A stretch of DNA of 48,611 nucleotides from Hypsibius dujardini (taxonomy: Eukaryota; Tardigrada; Eutardigrada; Parachela; Hypsibiidae): contig LRSR01012748.1 of the NCBI GenBank assembly GCA_001579985.1, positions 1 through 48,611 of the forward strand, in the 5' to 3' direction. The notes under the pieces are model-generated. The model had not been told where the DNA came from, ran no database searches, and saw only the letters and a list, made by a program, of their open reading frames with translations. The number at the start of each line of letters is the position of its first letter. The stretch's first letter is position 1. This document shows positions 21,041-31,527 of the stretch, piece by piece. A program made the translations under genes and the position numbers.

Positions 21041-21938
21041 TGTGTGTATTTTGTGTTTGTTCCGAGTGTTCCAAGTGTTTGTTGGATGTTCCGAGTGTTT
21101 GTTGGATGTTCCGAGTATTTCGAGTGTTGACGTTTTGATGCGGATGAAAATTGGGCCCCTTTAAGAGAGGGTAAAATTGAGAGCGGATAGAACTAGGAGA
21201 AGAAAAAGTCTTCGAAGCAGGGGAATCTGATTACATAAAATGCGGGAAAGAGGACAGGAAGACGAGATGCAGACTGAAGAAATGAAATCTGGAAAAACGA
21301 TGAAAAGAAGAATGACAAATCTAGCGCTGGAAAATTTCACCAGATCACATCTAACGGAACGGGTTCAGTGAAATCCGCCTAGGCGGATAGGAGAGAACGT
21401 TATGCAAGCGAACAAAAGGGTTGATTGATGAATGCAAACAGTTTATTCGTAGAACAAAACACGATTGAGTGAAAGAACAAACGCTTAATTTGATGAGCCT
21501 CCCGAGTGAGTCAAGTCACCGATGCACTGTGATTCGAGTCATTTACATCTTGCTTTGCTGGTGTGCTCTTCTCTTCTCCAGGTTTTCAAGTGTGAAATCC
21601 ATCCGCCTCTAAAAAAATTTCCCAGAGTTACTAGCATTAGTATGTGCGCCGGTGCAACGAAATTAGGCTACCAACACTTTTGTTGAAGTTGCTATGGGGA
21701 ACGCTCGACAGCACGCCTCGTAAATCAACTGCCACTTTCACCCTGTAGAGAGCGCTGTGTATGCGTCTTGTCCAGGTCTTGCACGCCTCGTAAATCAACT
21801 TCAACTTTCGCCCTGTAGAGAGCGCTGTGTATGCGTCTTGCCACCAGAAATTATCTCCGCTCTTCGACACCGAATCTCTAGCCCATCACTTCGGCGATCA
21901 GTGGTTCTCGTTGACTGAGGAGAGAGGTTTCATTGGAA
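21041..21938. promoter_or_regulatory. Divergent intergenic region, stathmin-like / BCH gene
   Basis: About 0.9 kb between two divergent start codons. It holds an about 20-bp repeat (GTTGGATGTTCCGAGTGTTT) at 21060-21130 directly upstream of the stathmin-like ATG, and a 70-bp tandem duplication at 21711-21842. Promoters and 5' untranslated leaders of both genes are expected here. No core promoter motif could be fixed. Confidence 0.45.
21711..21842. repeat. Two-copy 70-bp tandem duplication upstream of the BCH gene
   Basis: Two copies of a unit starting GCACGCCTCGTAAATCAACT and ending GAGAGCGCTGTGTATGCGTC, differing at a few bases, about 100-230 bases upstream of the ATG at 21939. Confidence 0.85.
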
Positions 21939-24900
21939 ATGGCGTACGACCCAAACGGGCAAATCGGAGACACAGGGGCATTGAGCCTGCAGCTGGATGA
22001 TCCCACTGCAGAGGGCGCTGAATCTCGGGCCATCAAACAGCAACTTCAACCAGATGGTCAGTTCGTCAGTGCCGCGACGACAACAGCTGGAAACCAAGCT
22101 CGGGATGCCCTTCAGTTTAGCGTAGAGAGCGCAACCGACACCAATCATACCACAATTTTGGAGGCAAATCCGCAGACTGTTCGCAGTAGCTTTTCCTTGT
22201 CGGTCATCCAGGATATCCGTCCAACGCCATTGGATTTGTTTAACCCGTCGGCTAATGCACCCGGTGCTGGGACGTCCAAGGCGTCGGATAAAAGTGATGG
22301 AGAATTAGACAGTACGGCTGATCTGCCCGGGGACCAGTCCGGCTGTACCTTGACTCCTTCTGAATCACAGGAATCTTTTGAGATTATTGACGATGCAGTA
22401 TGTCTCTAATACCAATGGTAGCGATGTTGTTCTGCAGCAGTCACAGTCACAGTCCGCAAGACAAGCAGGCATAGCGTCAGACGCCAACACGGGCACAGAC
22501 ACAGACACAGACAAAGACATAGACATAGACACAGACACAGACACAGACACAGACACAGACACAGACACAGACACAGACACACAGACACAGACACAGACAC
22601 AGACACAGACACAGACACACGTATGTGTGCTGCACTAATTTCTTGTGTACAGGAACGCTCGTATTCGGGAGGAGATGGCGAGTCGGATGATTTTTCTTTC
22701 ACCAATTTGGCGATGGACATATATGGCAATGAAGAGTCTGGTAAGACTATTTATCACGCTTCTCATATCACGGACATCCTGAATGTATACCATAACGATT
22801 AAGTCTTTCACGGTCTGTTGATACAGCAGACGGAGCTCCGGGTAATGCCAGGACTGTGGAGTCCGCGGACTACTTCTCGCGACTGGGCGGGCAGCAAAAC
22901 TTCTGGAATAACGAGCAGCTCGACTTGGAAGGTCAGGAGCCCCACGAACCGTTTTCTTGGGTACCAGCCGCGCGGTCAGGGGATTTGACTGACATTCTTG
23001 GGATGCTCGACACGATACAGGCTGACAATTCCGGTTCGCATTCGGAGCAATACGCGTCTGCGGGCGAAACGCGAGCCAACTACTCGCTCCCGCACGGCAG
23101 TGGAGGTCACGAGGAGTCATCCGACAGAAACTGGGCGGAGATTGACCAGGCGCTGCAACAGTTGTCGGAGGTCCACAGCGACGCAGGACTCTCCACGGAT
23201 GAGGACAGCTCGACGACCAAATCCGAGTCCGTGAGTCAATACTCGACCTTTGACTTGGACGCGGAGTCCTACCATCGCAGTCAGATGTACGCTCACAAAC
23301 TATCAGACGATGCGGATCATCTGAGTGCTGAGTATAACGGTGACGGACTGTCCGTTCCGAGTGTTGAGAATAACGGTGACGGACTGTCCGTTCCGAATGT
23401 TGAGAGCGGTGACGGACTGTCCGTTCCGAGTGTAGAGAATGGTGACGAACTGTCCGTTCCGACTGTTGAGAACGATGACGAACTGTCCGTTCCGACTGTT
23501 GAGAACGGTGACGGACTGTCCTTTCCGACTGTTGAAAACGGTGACGAACTGTCCGTTCCGAGTGTTGAGAACGGTGATGGACTGTCCGTTCCGAATGTTG
23601 AGAACGATGACGAACTGTCCGTTCCGAGTGGGGAATCTTATGGCGTTTCCTCATGGGCTCATGCTGCGGACCTCGGTAAGGTGTTTAACTTTTGAACCGG
23701 CATCACGGTTTATTGACACGGAAATTTTAAAGGGTTATCAATTCGGATAGAGGTTAAATTTTGTGTGTGAAGTGAATTTGTATTTCGGCTCACTTGGTCG
23801 ATAAATCGGCTCACTCATGGGTTTCTCTTTGATGACAGGTGCTTGATTGTTTGATTATTTGTACTATATCCTAGTATACTAAAGCAGGTTTAAAAATCAA
23901 ACAATCAAGCACCTGCCATCAAGAAGAAATCTACGAGTGAGCCGATTTATCGCCCAACTGGAGGGCGAGTCGAAATACAGACTTCTCCTCATACAAATAT
24001 TTCCTTAAACGTAGCGATTATTTATGAGTAGCAAAGTTTGTGAAACAAATTTCAGGGCGACATACATTTTGCACGTGTGTTTTGAAATTTCTGCAAATTT
24101 GTATCGGAATTTATACTGGGATTTATTTACGTTAATTTGCATTGAAATTGTTTCAAATTTAGAGGGAAATTTACGCAGTAATCTCGTCAAGCTCCCGAGT
24201 AAAATAATTAATTGCTTTCCTTACAGAAAGTCAATTGTTCAATTCGGGGAAAGGAGCAAGGGGATTCTCGTCCTACGAGAATCGCAGCGAGGAAATGGAC
24301 CACGGCATCAGTGATCACGGACGAGACGGTCCACCGTCGATGGAATCGGCGGAAGCTTTCCACCGCAATCAAGCGTGGAGCCAGAACGACGGCGGTATAG
24401 TCCGCCGACCCAGTCACAAGGGTTCCCCGTTAGATTTGCCGCAGCTCAGTGAGTACGCGGGGCAAGAGTTGTTTTTTCGTCGTATGTCCTCCTCCTCGAC
24501 CTGGACTTTGGCGAATTCGCCCAGCACGGAGGAAGAAAAGGCGGTGAGGTTTCCGTATGCTGGACAGGATTTGTTCCTCCACCATGCGGAAATGGAGCCA
24601 ACTAGCTGGACTGTTGACGAACGCGACGACTTTTCCGAAGGGGAATTCGATGGACAGCCGTTGTTTTTCCGACATCCCGGGATGGGATCCGCCATCTGGG
24701 ACAACGACCAATCTCCTCCGCAGGTATTTTAAGGCTGACAAAACAAAACAAATCATTAAACCATTACCAGAAATTTCTTTGTTCAAAATAAAAATCGCAA
24801 ACACTAAAATCAGTCACTAAAGGTCAACTGAAAATTCGTTACTAAAGGTCAACTGAAAATTCTTTACTAAAGGTCAACTAAAAATTCGTTACTAAAGGTC

Positions 24901-26355
24901 AACTAAAAATTCGTTACTAAAGGTCAACTAAAAATTCTTTACTAAAGGTCAACTGAAAATTCTTTACTAAAGGTCAACTGAAAATTCTTTACTAAAGGTC
25001 AACTGAAAATTCGTTACTAAAGGTCAACTAAAAATTCGTTACTAAAGGTCAACTGAAAATTCGTTATTAATGAGTTTTAGTTTATTTCTTTTAATAACTA
25101 AACGTATTTGGTTTAGTGTTTAATCGAAATCAGTTGATCACGTGATCAGTTTGAGTTGTAAAAAAACACAATTTAGTTGACTAATTTTAGTTCTGACGAT
25201 GGAGAGTGGTCAGCAAAAAAAAGTACAAATTTTTTTAAGTCGCCCAAAAAAAATGGAAGAATAATTTTTTTCTTAACTGAATAAAACTGTGCAAGGAAAA
25301 ATCGGGTCCGATCTTTGTAGCGGACGTTAATGGGTTAATGGAAATTATTTGAGCTTACTTCAATCATTATGCCACAGGATCAAAAACGGCAACTGTCCCG
25401 CGAACCGAGCGAACTCAACGTGGCTCACGCGCAGCGTTCCTCATCGGCAGAAAGTGTTGAATCTGCGGAACAAATAAATGTCTTAAATCATGATCGCGAT
25501 TATCTCGCTAGGGAGCATAATCGCGCGTGTCTCGCTAAAGAGCATGATCGCGCGTGTCTCGCTAGGGAGCATAATCGCGCGTGTCTCGCTATGGAGCATG
25601 ATCGCGCGTGTCTCGCTAAAGAGCATGATCGCGCGTGTCTCGCTATGGAGCATGATCGCGCGTGTCTCGCTAGAGAGACAAGCCACATGGACTACTCAAT
25701 GTCAGGTGGTTCTGGAAGCTCTTCGCCTAGTTTGAAAGACGAATCCGGTGCCTTCATTACCAGCATGCCAATTCACGATTACGAATTGGATCAACCAAGA
25801 ATCGAAAGTGCGGACAATGTGGAATCGGCAGAATTCGACATGCGTGACCGAATGTACGACGCCTTGCTCCGTGGACCGAGTCACTCCGACATGGCCAAAG
25901 GTCTCACCCTGCCGCTTGCTCAGTATGAGGGATACGAAAGAGTTCGAGCTCATACTCCCCGCAGCGATTATTACGATGAATCTGGCTTGTTGGAGTACGG
26001 TTTTCCGGAGCGGTTGTCCGCCTCACCGGCCGATTTCCGCCGTGACCGCTTTTTCGAGGACCGACGCGATGTCAATTTCCCCCAGCCGTCTCGAGACAAG
26101 AATCAGTTTGAACAGGACAGCTTTGATTCGTTCAACAAAATGAATCTAGTTTTGCAAGAGCGACAGCTACTTCAGGATTCACCGAAAATAGGGGATCAAG
26201 ATAACCAGGAGCTTTTGCAGGTTTGAAAAACGAAAAATCCGTCCATCCGCCTGTCTGTCTGTCCATCCATCCATCCGACTGTGTGTCTATCCATCCGTCT
26301 GTCTGTCTGTCTGTCCATCCATCCATCCGACTGTGTGTCTATCCATCCGTCTGCC

Positions 26356-26388
<33 letters not shown>

Positions 26389-29300
26389 GCCAGTCTCTCT
26401 GTCTTTTCGTCTGTTTCTCTGTCTGTCTGTCTGCCTGTCTGTACATTTATATTTATGGCTATCTGCCTGCGTGCCTGCTTGTTTGTTTACAGCCTGTCGG
26501 TTTGACTGCTTAAACGCTTATCTGGATGTTGGTCTGGGTATGTACGTGTCGGTCTCACAAGACTCATTTTCTTCTCTCGTTACATATATAGGATGCAGAG
26601 AAAGACAAATTGAGCCAAGTAGAAGAGCATGATCAAGTCTCGTCTGGGATGTTTGAGACCTCTAGCTTGAGCGATAACGATGCTGACCAAGCTTGCATAA
26701 ATATCGAATTAGCTTTACCAGGAACCGCAATGCAGGCTTCTTCTGATGCTCCGCCTCAGTCACTGTTTTCCCCCTCAGCGCAGCCTGAATCATACGAAGA
26801 GCCCATTGATCACGATCCGTTTGAGGATTCCGAGCGATGGATTCCGTCGGAAAGTACCTTGGCCACTCACTCGGAGAAGCCACCAATGACATGCGAGCAG
26901 GACAGCCATGGCTTATTTGGAAACCGCGAACAAATTGACCTAGAAGAGGGATATGGCTTACGGCGCTCAGAAAACATGGTGCTTGACGTGAATACTGGTC
27001 CCATGTCCGAAAACAATTACTACATGGTGGATGAGGACCCCTCGGTTGATGAAATGAGCGAGGACCAGAGTCCGGATGAGAGCGCACGACCGGAATCCCC
27101 TGGTACGCAACATCTGTTCCATTCAGCATTTCGAACAAATCTCTGAACTTCTATTTCGTTCCAGGTTTTTATGACGATATTGATGTATCGGAACTGCGAA
27201 TGTCCCCGCGTTCAACCCGTGAGGGTTCGATGAGGTCGTTACAATACGAACCGGGTTTCAGTCATGGCGATCAGTCGCAGAACAGCGACCCATCCGAACG
27301 GAATAAAGGAACCGCGAATGCGGAACAAACTGCCGGTATTCTCGCTGTAAAGAATCATGGATCTAATTTTGGTTGTGAGGAAGCAGCTGACAGGGTCTCG
27401 GATTTCTCCAGTCTTCGGTCATGGGAATCGGCGGAATACCTTCTGCGAAGCGACATGTACAGCACCGAGGTCCACGCCTCGAGTCCCGAAGTCCACGCCT
27501 CGAGTCCCGAGGTCCACGCCTCGAGTCCCGAAGTCCACGCCTCGAGTCCCGAGGTCCACACCTCGAGTCAGGAGGTCCACGCCTCGAGGCAGGAAGACCT
27601 CAGCGAACGAGGTTCGAATTCCGAGGATCTCGTGCTTCAACTCAAGGAACTGAAGGCTTTCGAACCGAATCCTTACGCCGATCGGTTTTCCATAGGACGG
27701 ACCCTCGAGTCAGCTGAAGTGCTGCAACGTAATGAGGTCTACAGCAATGAGTTACGCTTTGATGAGATGAACAACGCCGGAGACGATGATGATGATGATG
27801 GCGTTCGGCAAGGCATGTTCGGAGTCGAGCACGCTGACCAGTACTTCACGCCTCTCGCACGAATGACCGTCGAGTCCGCGGGGGCGTTCGGTCGGGAACA
27901 GCTCTACCAGAACCAAGCCGGGTATAACTGGTAAGGACAAATTAGACTAAAGTAAAAAACTAAATTAAAACGAAAAAAACTTTTAATGACTATTTTCTCA
28001 CCCTTTATTTTGAATAACGGATTACTTGTGCTTAGTTTTTTAAAAAAAAATTGCTGTCGCTAGGTCTGAAGAATCGAAGGAGGAAATGCAATACCCCGAC
28101 ACAGAAGAGTCCGCGGAGCTTCTCCACCGCGAGGCAGAGTACAACCGCCCGGCTGACCAAGAGTTTCGGCAACCGTCCGTCGTCTTCCATCACCATGCTG
28201 ATCACCCGGGAGATTTCCGAGCGGAAACCGCTGAAGATTCCAGCGTTGATGACAGATCGGCCGCGAGCGGCGACCTGAAGGCTTGTTCGGTGGAATCCGC
28301 CGAGGTTCTTCATCGCACGTTCGCCAATGAGCGAACGGAAGGCAGAGAACCGAGCGAACAAGTTGTTCCCGACGAGTTTAGTCAAGTGAAGATTTACGAA
28401 ACCCGGAAACCGTCGGCCATCTTCAATTTCGACTCCGAGGAGGCCAGCCAGATCGGGGACGGGGAATTGGAGTACCAAAAGTGGCTGGACTCGCAAATCG
28501 GTTCCCCGGCCGAGTACACGCATCCTCCGGTTCAGCAGGGCGATGGAAGAAGCCAAGTCAATGCTCTCGTCTGCCACGGTGCGGCTGAACCGAATGTCTT
28601 GACTAAGGCGTTGAGTAAAATTTTGGGCGCGCAGTTTGTGCAGCCGATGGATGAAGAACCTGCGATGCTGCATCGCGAAGACGCGCTGCAGGAACGGAAA
28701 CTGGTCGATCGGGCGGGTGATCACAACCATGACGGGAGCTTGACAAATGACAGCCGCGACTTGGCACAAGAGGATCTGCAACCGTTGAGGACCACGAATG
28801 GCCGGTCGTGGGATGAAATGGGTGATCGGTCGGACGACGTGCTCGGTTCCCACGGGGAGCGGATCCTACAGCGAGAATCTTCAGGTACCGTATTAAGCCG
28901 TCTGCATATACATTCCGGGCGTAGCTCGGATTGGATCATATTGTTTGGTCCACCGGAAATTAATTAGCTACAACTGGACTAACAATTCTGAAAAAAGTTT
29001 CTTTTAGTATCGACTTCTTTTGGCTTAATAGTTTTTCCTTGCTTAAATCTTTAGTTGTTTACGAAACTAAAACCACTAAACCAGAACAGTAGTTGCTCTG
29101 CTACTAACTGCAAGATAACGCGGCAGAAGATCCCGAGTTCCAAGTTTAACATGAAACTAAATTTCATCTTTGCAGTGGAACTGAATTTGGAGTGCGAGTA
29201 TTGGTTTTGCTGAGACGTGTTAAAAAGGTTTATTCCGTAGCTGGACTTTACGAGATGTACAATCCTCCAGCTTGCGTGGAACCGAAGCAATCTGACAACG

Positions 29301-30556
29301 GTAAACAAGAGTAACACACTGAGGCACTGAGTAACAGTAACAACAGAGACGATATTGTAATTCTCTAATTATATTTTTATTTTGTGGTAAATTAGAAGCT
29401 ACTGCAAGTCAATCTTTGGAGAGTTCCGGCTTCCATACTGCAGTCCATTCAACTGCCCCTCCCGGAGGAGACCGCCCAGTAAAACCTCCACGGCTTCAAC
29501 CCTTCGAAGTGTCTGAACGTACGGCGTCTCCAGCTTTTGAAATGAAGTCTCTTGTGGATCAGTCCATCGTCTTCAACGTTGCGCATCCCATTGTTCAATC
29601 CGCATTTGAGTATCCCTCCGGCTACATCAGCGGTTGGACATTTGATGAGGCATTGGTAAAGCCTTTCCATCGAGTCGTGGACGTGGTGCGCGATGAACAG
29701 GATGGTCATGCTATGCCGACCGCGGTGTTGCTCTATCCTTGCCTCTTTCCTTTCCGAGCTAATCCCGATTACGATCGAATCATGCATAATCTTCACCGGT
29801 AGGTTCGCAATCCGTTTGACGACTACATTCGACAGACACAGACACAGACACAGACACAGACACAACACAGACACAGACACAGACACAGACACAGACACAG
29901 ACACAGACACAGACACAGACACAGGCATAAAAAGACACGGAGGCATAGACAGACACGGAGGCATAGACAGTCACCGACAGTAATGGGTACAAAATCTTGA
30001 AGGATATCTCTGTTTACAGATACATTTTGTATACCCTTCAACAGCTGATGAATGAAGACTATCGGATCATCCTGTTCAACTCGGGCGTGCCAAGCCACGA
30101 TGAGGTGTCAGTAGCCCTCTTAACGCAAATGTTCAAGGGAATGGACATGAGGTATGAGTTCTACGGAAATTGAGTTTGGTTCGAAATGAAACATTGACCC
30201 ACACGTACACGTTGGTGATTGGATTTAGGATGCGCGAACATCTGCGGCAGCTTCTCATTGTGCACCCCAATCTGAAGGTCAAAACCGAGCTCAAGACGGT
30301 CGGGCGAGCTGAACTAAGGTAAGCACGATTAACCACATTCATGAAACAGAGCACACTCTATCATTACACTGAATTATGAAATGGAAAAGAACCGTCGCTT
30401 TTCAGCAAGGACTTCTACAACAAGATCGTGTTCGTCAAAAGTCTCCAAGAACTCAGCAGGGTGCAGGCGGTCATGTTTGCGGATGTGCCCATGGCAGTCA
30501 GGGATTTCGACCGTCGTCGGGAACGGAAATCATTGGCGAAGAATACATGCTGTTGA
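21939..30556 (+). CDS. ESAE-repeat protein with C-terminal BCH domain, about 1869 residues
   Basis: Twelve exons fit without a frame error: 21939-22397, 22653-22740, 22827-23675, 24227-24723, 25378-26220, 26592-27102, 27165-27930, 28064-28884, 29396-29798, 30020-30151, 30229-30318 and 30406-30556. The ATG has context GGAAATGG. About 1690 residues are acidic and low-complexity with a recurring motif, hydrophobic-ESA(E/D)-x-L-x-R-x-x-x-Y, e.g. MESAEAFHR (about 504), WESAEYLLRSDMY (1168), LESAEVLQRNEVY (1263), EESAELLHREAEY (1353) and VESAEVLHR (1414). Three tandem arrays lie between these. Residues about 1697-1855 form a BCH (CRAL-TRIO-like) domain: DYDRIMHNLHRYILYTLQQL, EDYRIILFNSG, LRQLLIVHPN, FYNKIVFVKSLQELS. 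BCH domains of BNIP2, PRUNE2, caytaxin and p50RhoGAP bind each other and Rho-pathway proteins. The chain ends RRRERKSLAKNTCC. Size and acidic N-terminus recall PRUNE2, but no N-terminal exopolyphosphatase-like domain is seen, so no symbol is given. Confidence 0.85.
22494..22619 (+). repeat. CAGACA hexanucleotide array in BCH-gene intron 1
   Basis: Nearly pure GACACA/CAGACA repeats in the intron 22398-22652, ending about 30 bases before the acceptor. The sense strand is CA-rich. Confidence 0.9.
23336..23632 (+). repeat. Coding minisatellite, about nine copies of (N)GDGLSVPSVE
   Basis: Units of 30-33 bp in exon 3, all multiples of three. They encode variants of NGDGLSVPSVE with D/E, S/T/N and V changes. 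The reading frame is kept through all copies. Confidence 0.95.
23780..23978. mobile_element. 199-bp foldback element in BCH-gene intron 3
   Basis: Arms of about 77-82 bp are inverted copies. GTATTTCGGCTCACTTGGTC on the left pairs with the right end GGCGAGTCGAAATAC, and GGTGCTTGATTGTTTGATT pairs with AATCAAACAATCAAGCACC. The loop is about 40 bases. No coding capacity, so it is a MITE-like insertion. Confidence 0.8.
24816..25065 (+). repeat. Ten-copy 25-bp minisatellite with AAAGGTCAACT core
   Basis: Exactly ten 25-bp units, ACTAAAGGTCAACT(G/A)AAAA plus TTC(G/T)TT, in the intron 24724-25377. Each unit contains AGGTCA, the half-site bound by many nuclear receptors. Confidence 0.9.
25489..25677 (+). 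repeat. Coding minisatellite, seven copies of HDRACLAKE
   Basis: Seven units of 27 bp in exon 5 encode H(D/N)RACLA(K/R/M)E; the first copy has DYL in place of ACL. Length is exactly 189 bp, so frame is preserved. Each unit adds one Cys. Confidence 0.95.
26244..26445 (+). repeat. (CTGT)n and (CATC)n microsatellite in BCH-gene intron 5
   Basis: Mixed CTGT and CATCCATC tract in the intron 26221-26591, starting shortly after the donor. The sense strand reads CTGT. Confidence 0.9.
27467..27592 (+). repeat. Coding minisatellite, six copies of EVHASSP
   Basis: Six 21-bp units in exon 7 encode EVHASSP, the last two drifting to EVHTSSQ and EVHASRQ. It follows directly after one ESAE motif. Confidence 0.95.
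29826..29975 (+). repeat. CAGACA hexanucleotide array in BCH-domain intron
   Basis: GACACA/CAGACA array in the intron 29799-30019, followed by two copies of ACGGAGGCATAGACAG. The sense strand is CA-rich. Confidence 0.9.
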
Positions 30557-30697
30557 ACTTGTTTGCTACATTTGTTCATCTTACTTTCTTAACCAACTGT
30601 CCGGCACACGGATGATGTGTATGCTTTGTCGTGGGTAGATGTTATCAGTGCAGGCACTGACCAGGGCGTGGTCAGTAGTCATTCTCTTTGTGTGTGT

Positions 30698-30735
<38 letters not shown>

Positions 30736-31527
30736 TCGAAGTTGTTCTGCATTCGAGCTCAGATCGTCTGGAACTTCGAGACGAAGATCAGTCCCGATTG
30801 CGCAAAGACAATGACCTCTCATACATAGGGTGGCAGTGTTAAGGAAACTCCACACGCGCTAACCTATTTAGGGTTCATATACCTTAAAGCCTCTCTGTGC
30901 CGTATTAAAACCCGTGCCCTGTATGTGTGCCTGTATCATCCTGCACGCCTCCCTTTTCCTTTCCCCAAGAAGACGGTAATACACACGTGGCAAAAACCTT
31001 GCGCTAACCGAGTTAAGCCCTTTAACTCGGCATGTGTATAAAACTATACATTGCACGAGGTATATGGCTTAACTCGGTTAGCCAAAAGTTTTTGCCACAT
31101 GTGCAATAGTCTGTCTACTTCTTTCACATCAATCCGCCACTTTTGAGCGGATGGAATGCATCGAAGAATGGATGGCTATTGGGTTCAGTTGTGGACATGT
31201 AATAGTGATGGAAAACAGAGCCCCGCTCGCGGGTCCGTTCGTTGACAACGTACGATTAACTTCGCATGACAACTGTATTCGAATTTGCCATGCGCACTCT
31301 CGATTTGTCGAATCTTTGTGAAGGTTATGCTACGCGCGCGTACTGGGTTGTTTCACATCATAGCATCAACCATTTAATCAAAACCCATCAAAACCCATCA
31401 CTAAACCGACTAGTCCTGTCTGTTCGACTGGTAACTAAGCGACTAGCCCTGCCTGTACGCGCGCGCAGCCAGTACGCTTTGTTAATGCTGATCGGCGGGT
31501 GGCACTTTCACGGCTTTCTGGTCCGTT
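30557..31527. other. Intergenic between BCH gene and EXOC5
   Basis: No gene recognised. It contains a (CT)n run at about 30702-30733, a foldback element at 30982-31103, and near 31370-31470 short repeats such as AAAACCCATC and the alternating stretch GTACGCGCGCGCAGC. The EXOC5 promoter should lie in its distal part. Confidence 0.4.
30982..31103. mobile_element. About 120-bp foldback element
   Basis: The left arm CACACGTGGCAAAAACCTTG and CGCTAACCGAGTTAAGCC mirrors the right arm GGCTTAACTCGGTTAGCC and GTTTTTGCCACATGTG. The centre is about 45 bases. No coding capacity. Confidence 0.75.

Noticed and set aside
24816-25065. CRISPR-like array of ten 25-bp units
   Set aside because: The units are directly adjacent with no spacers, and the locus is inside an intron of a eukaryotic gene.
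27783-27810. (GAT)n run at GACGATGATGATGATGATGG
   Set aside because: It encodes a short Asp run inside exon 7 of the BCH gene and needs no separate call.
29160-29220. Possible extra exon of the BCH gene after TTTGCAG near 29177
   Set aside because: In the required phase it meets a TGA after about 12 codons, while skipping it joins 28884 to 29396 in frame.
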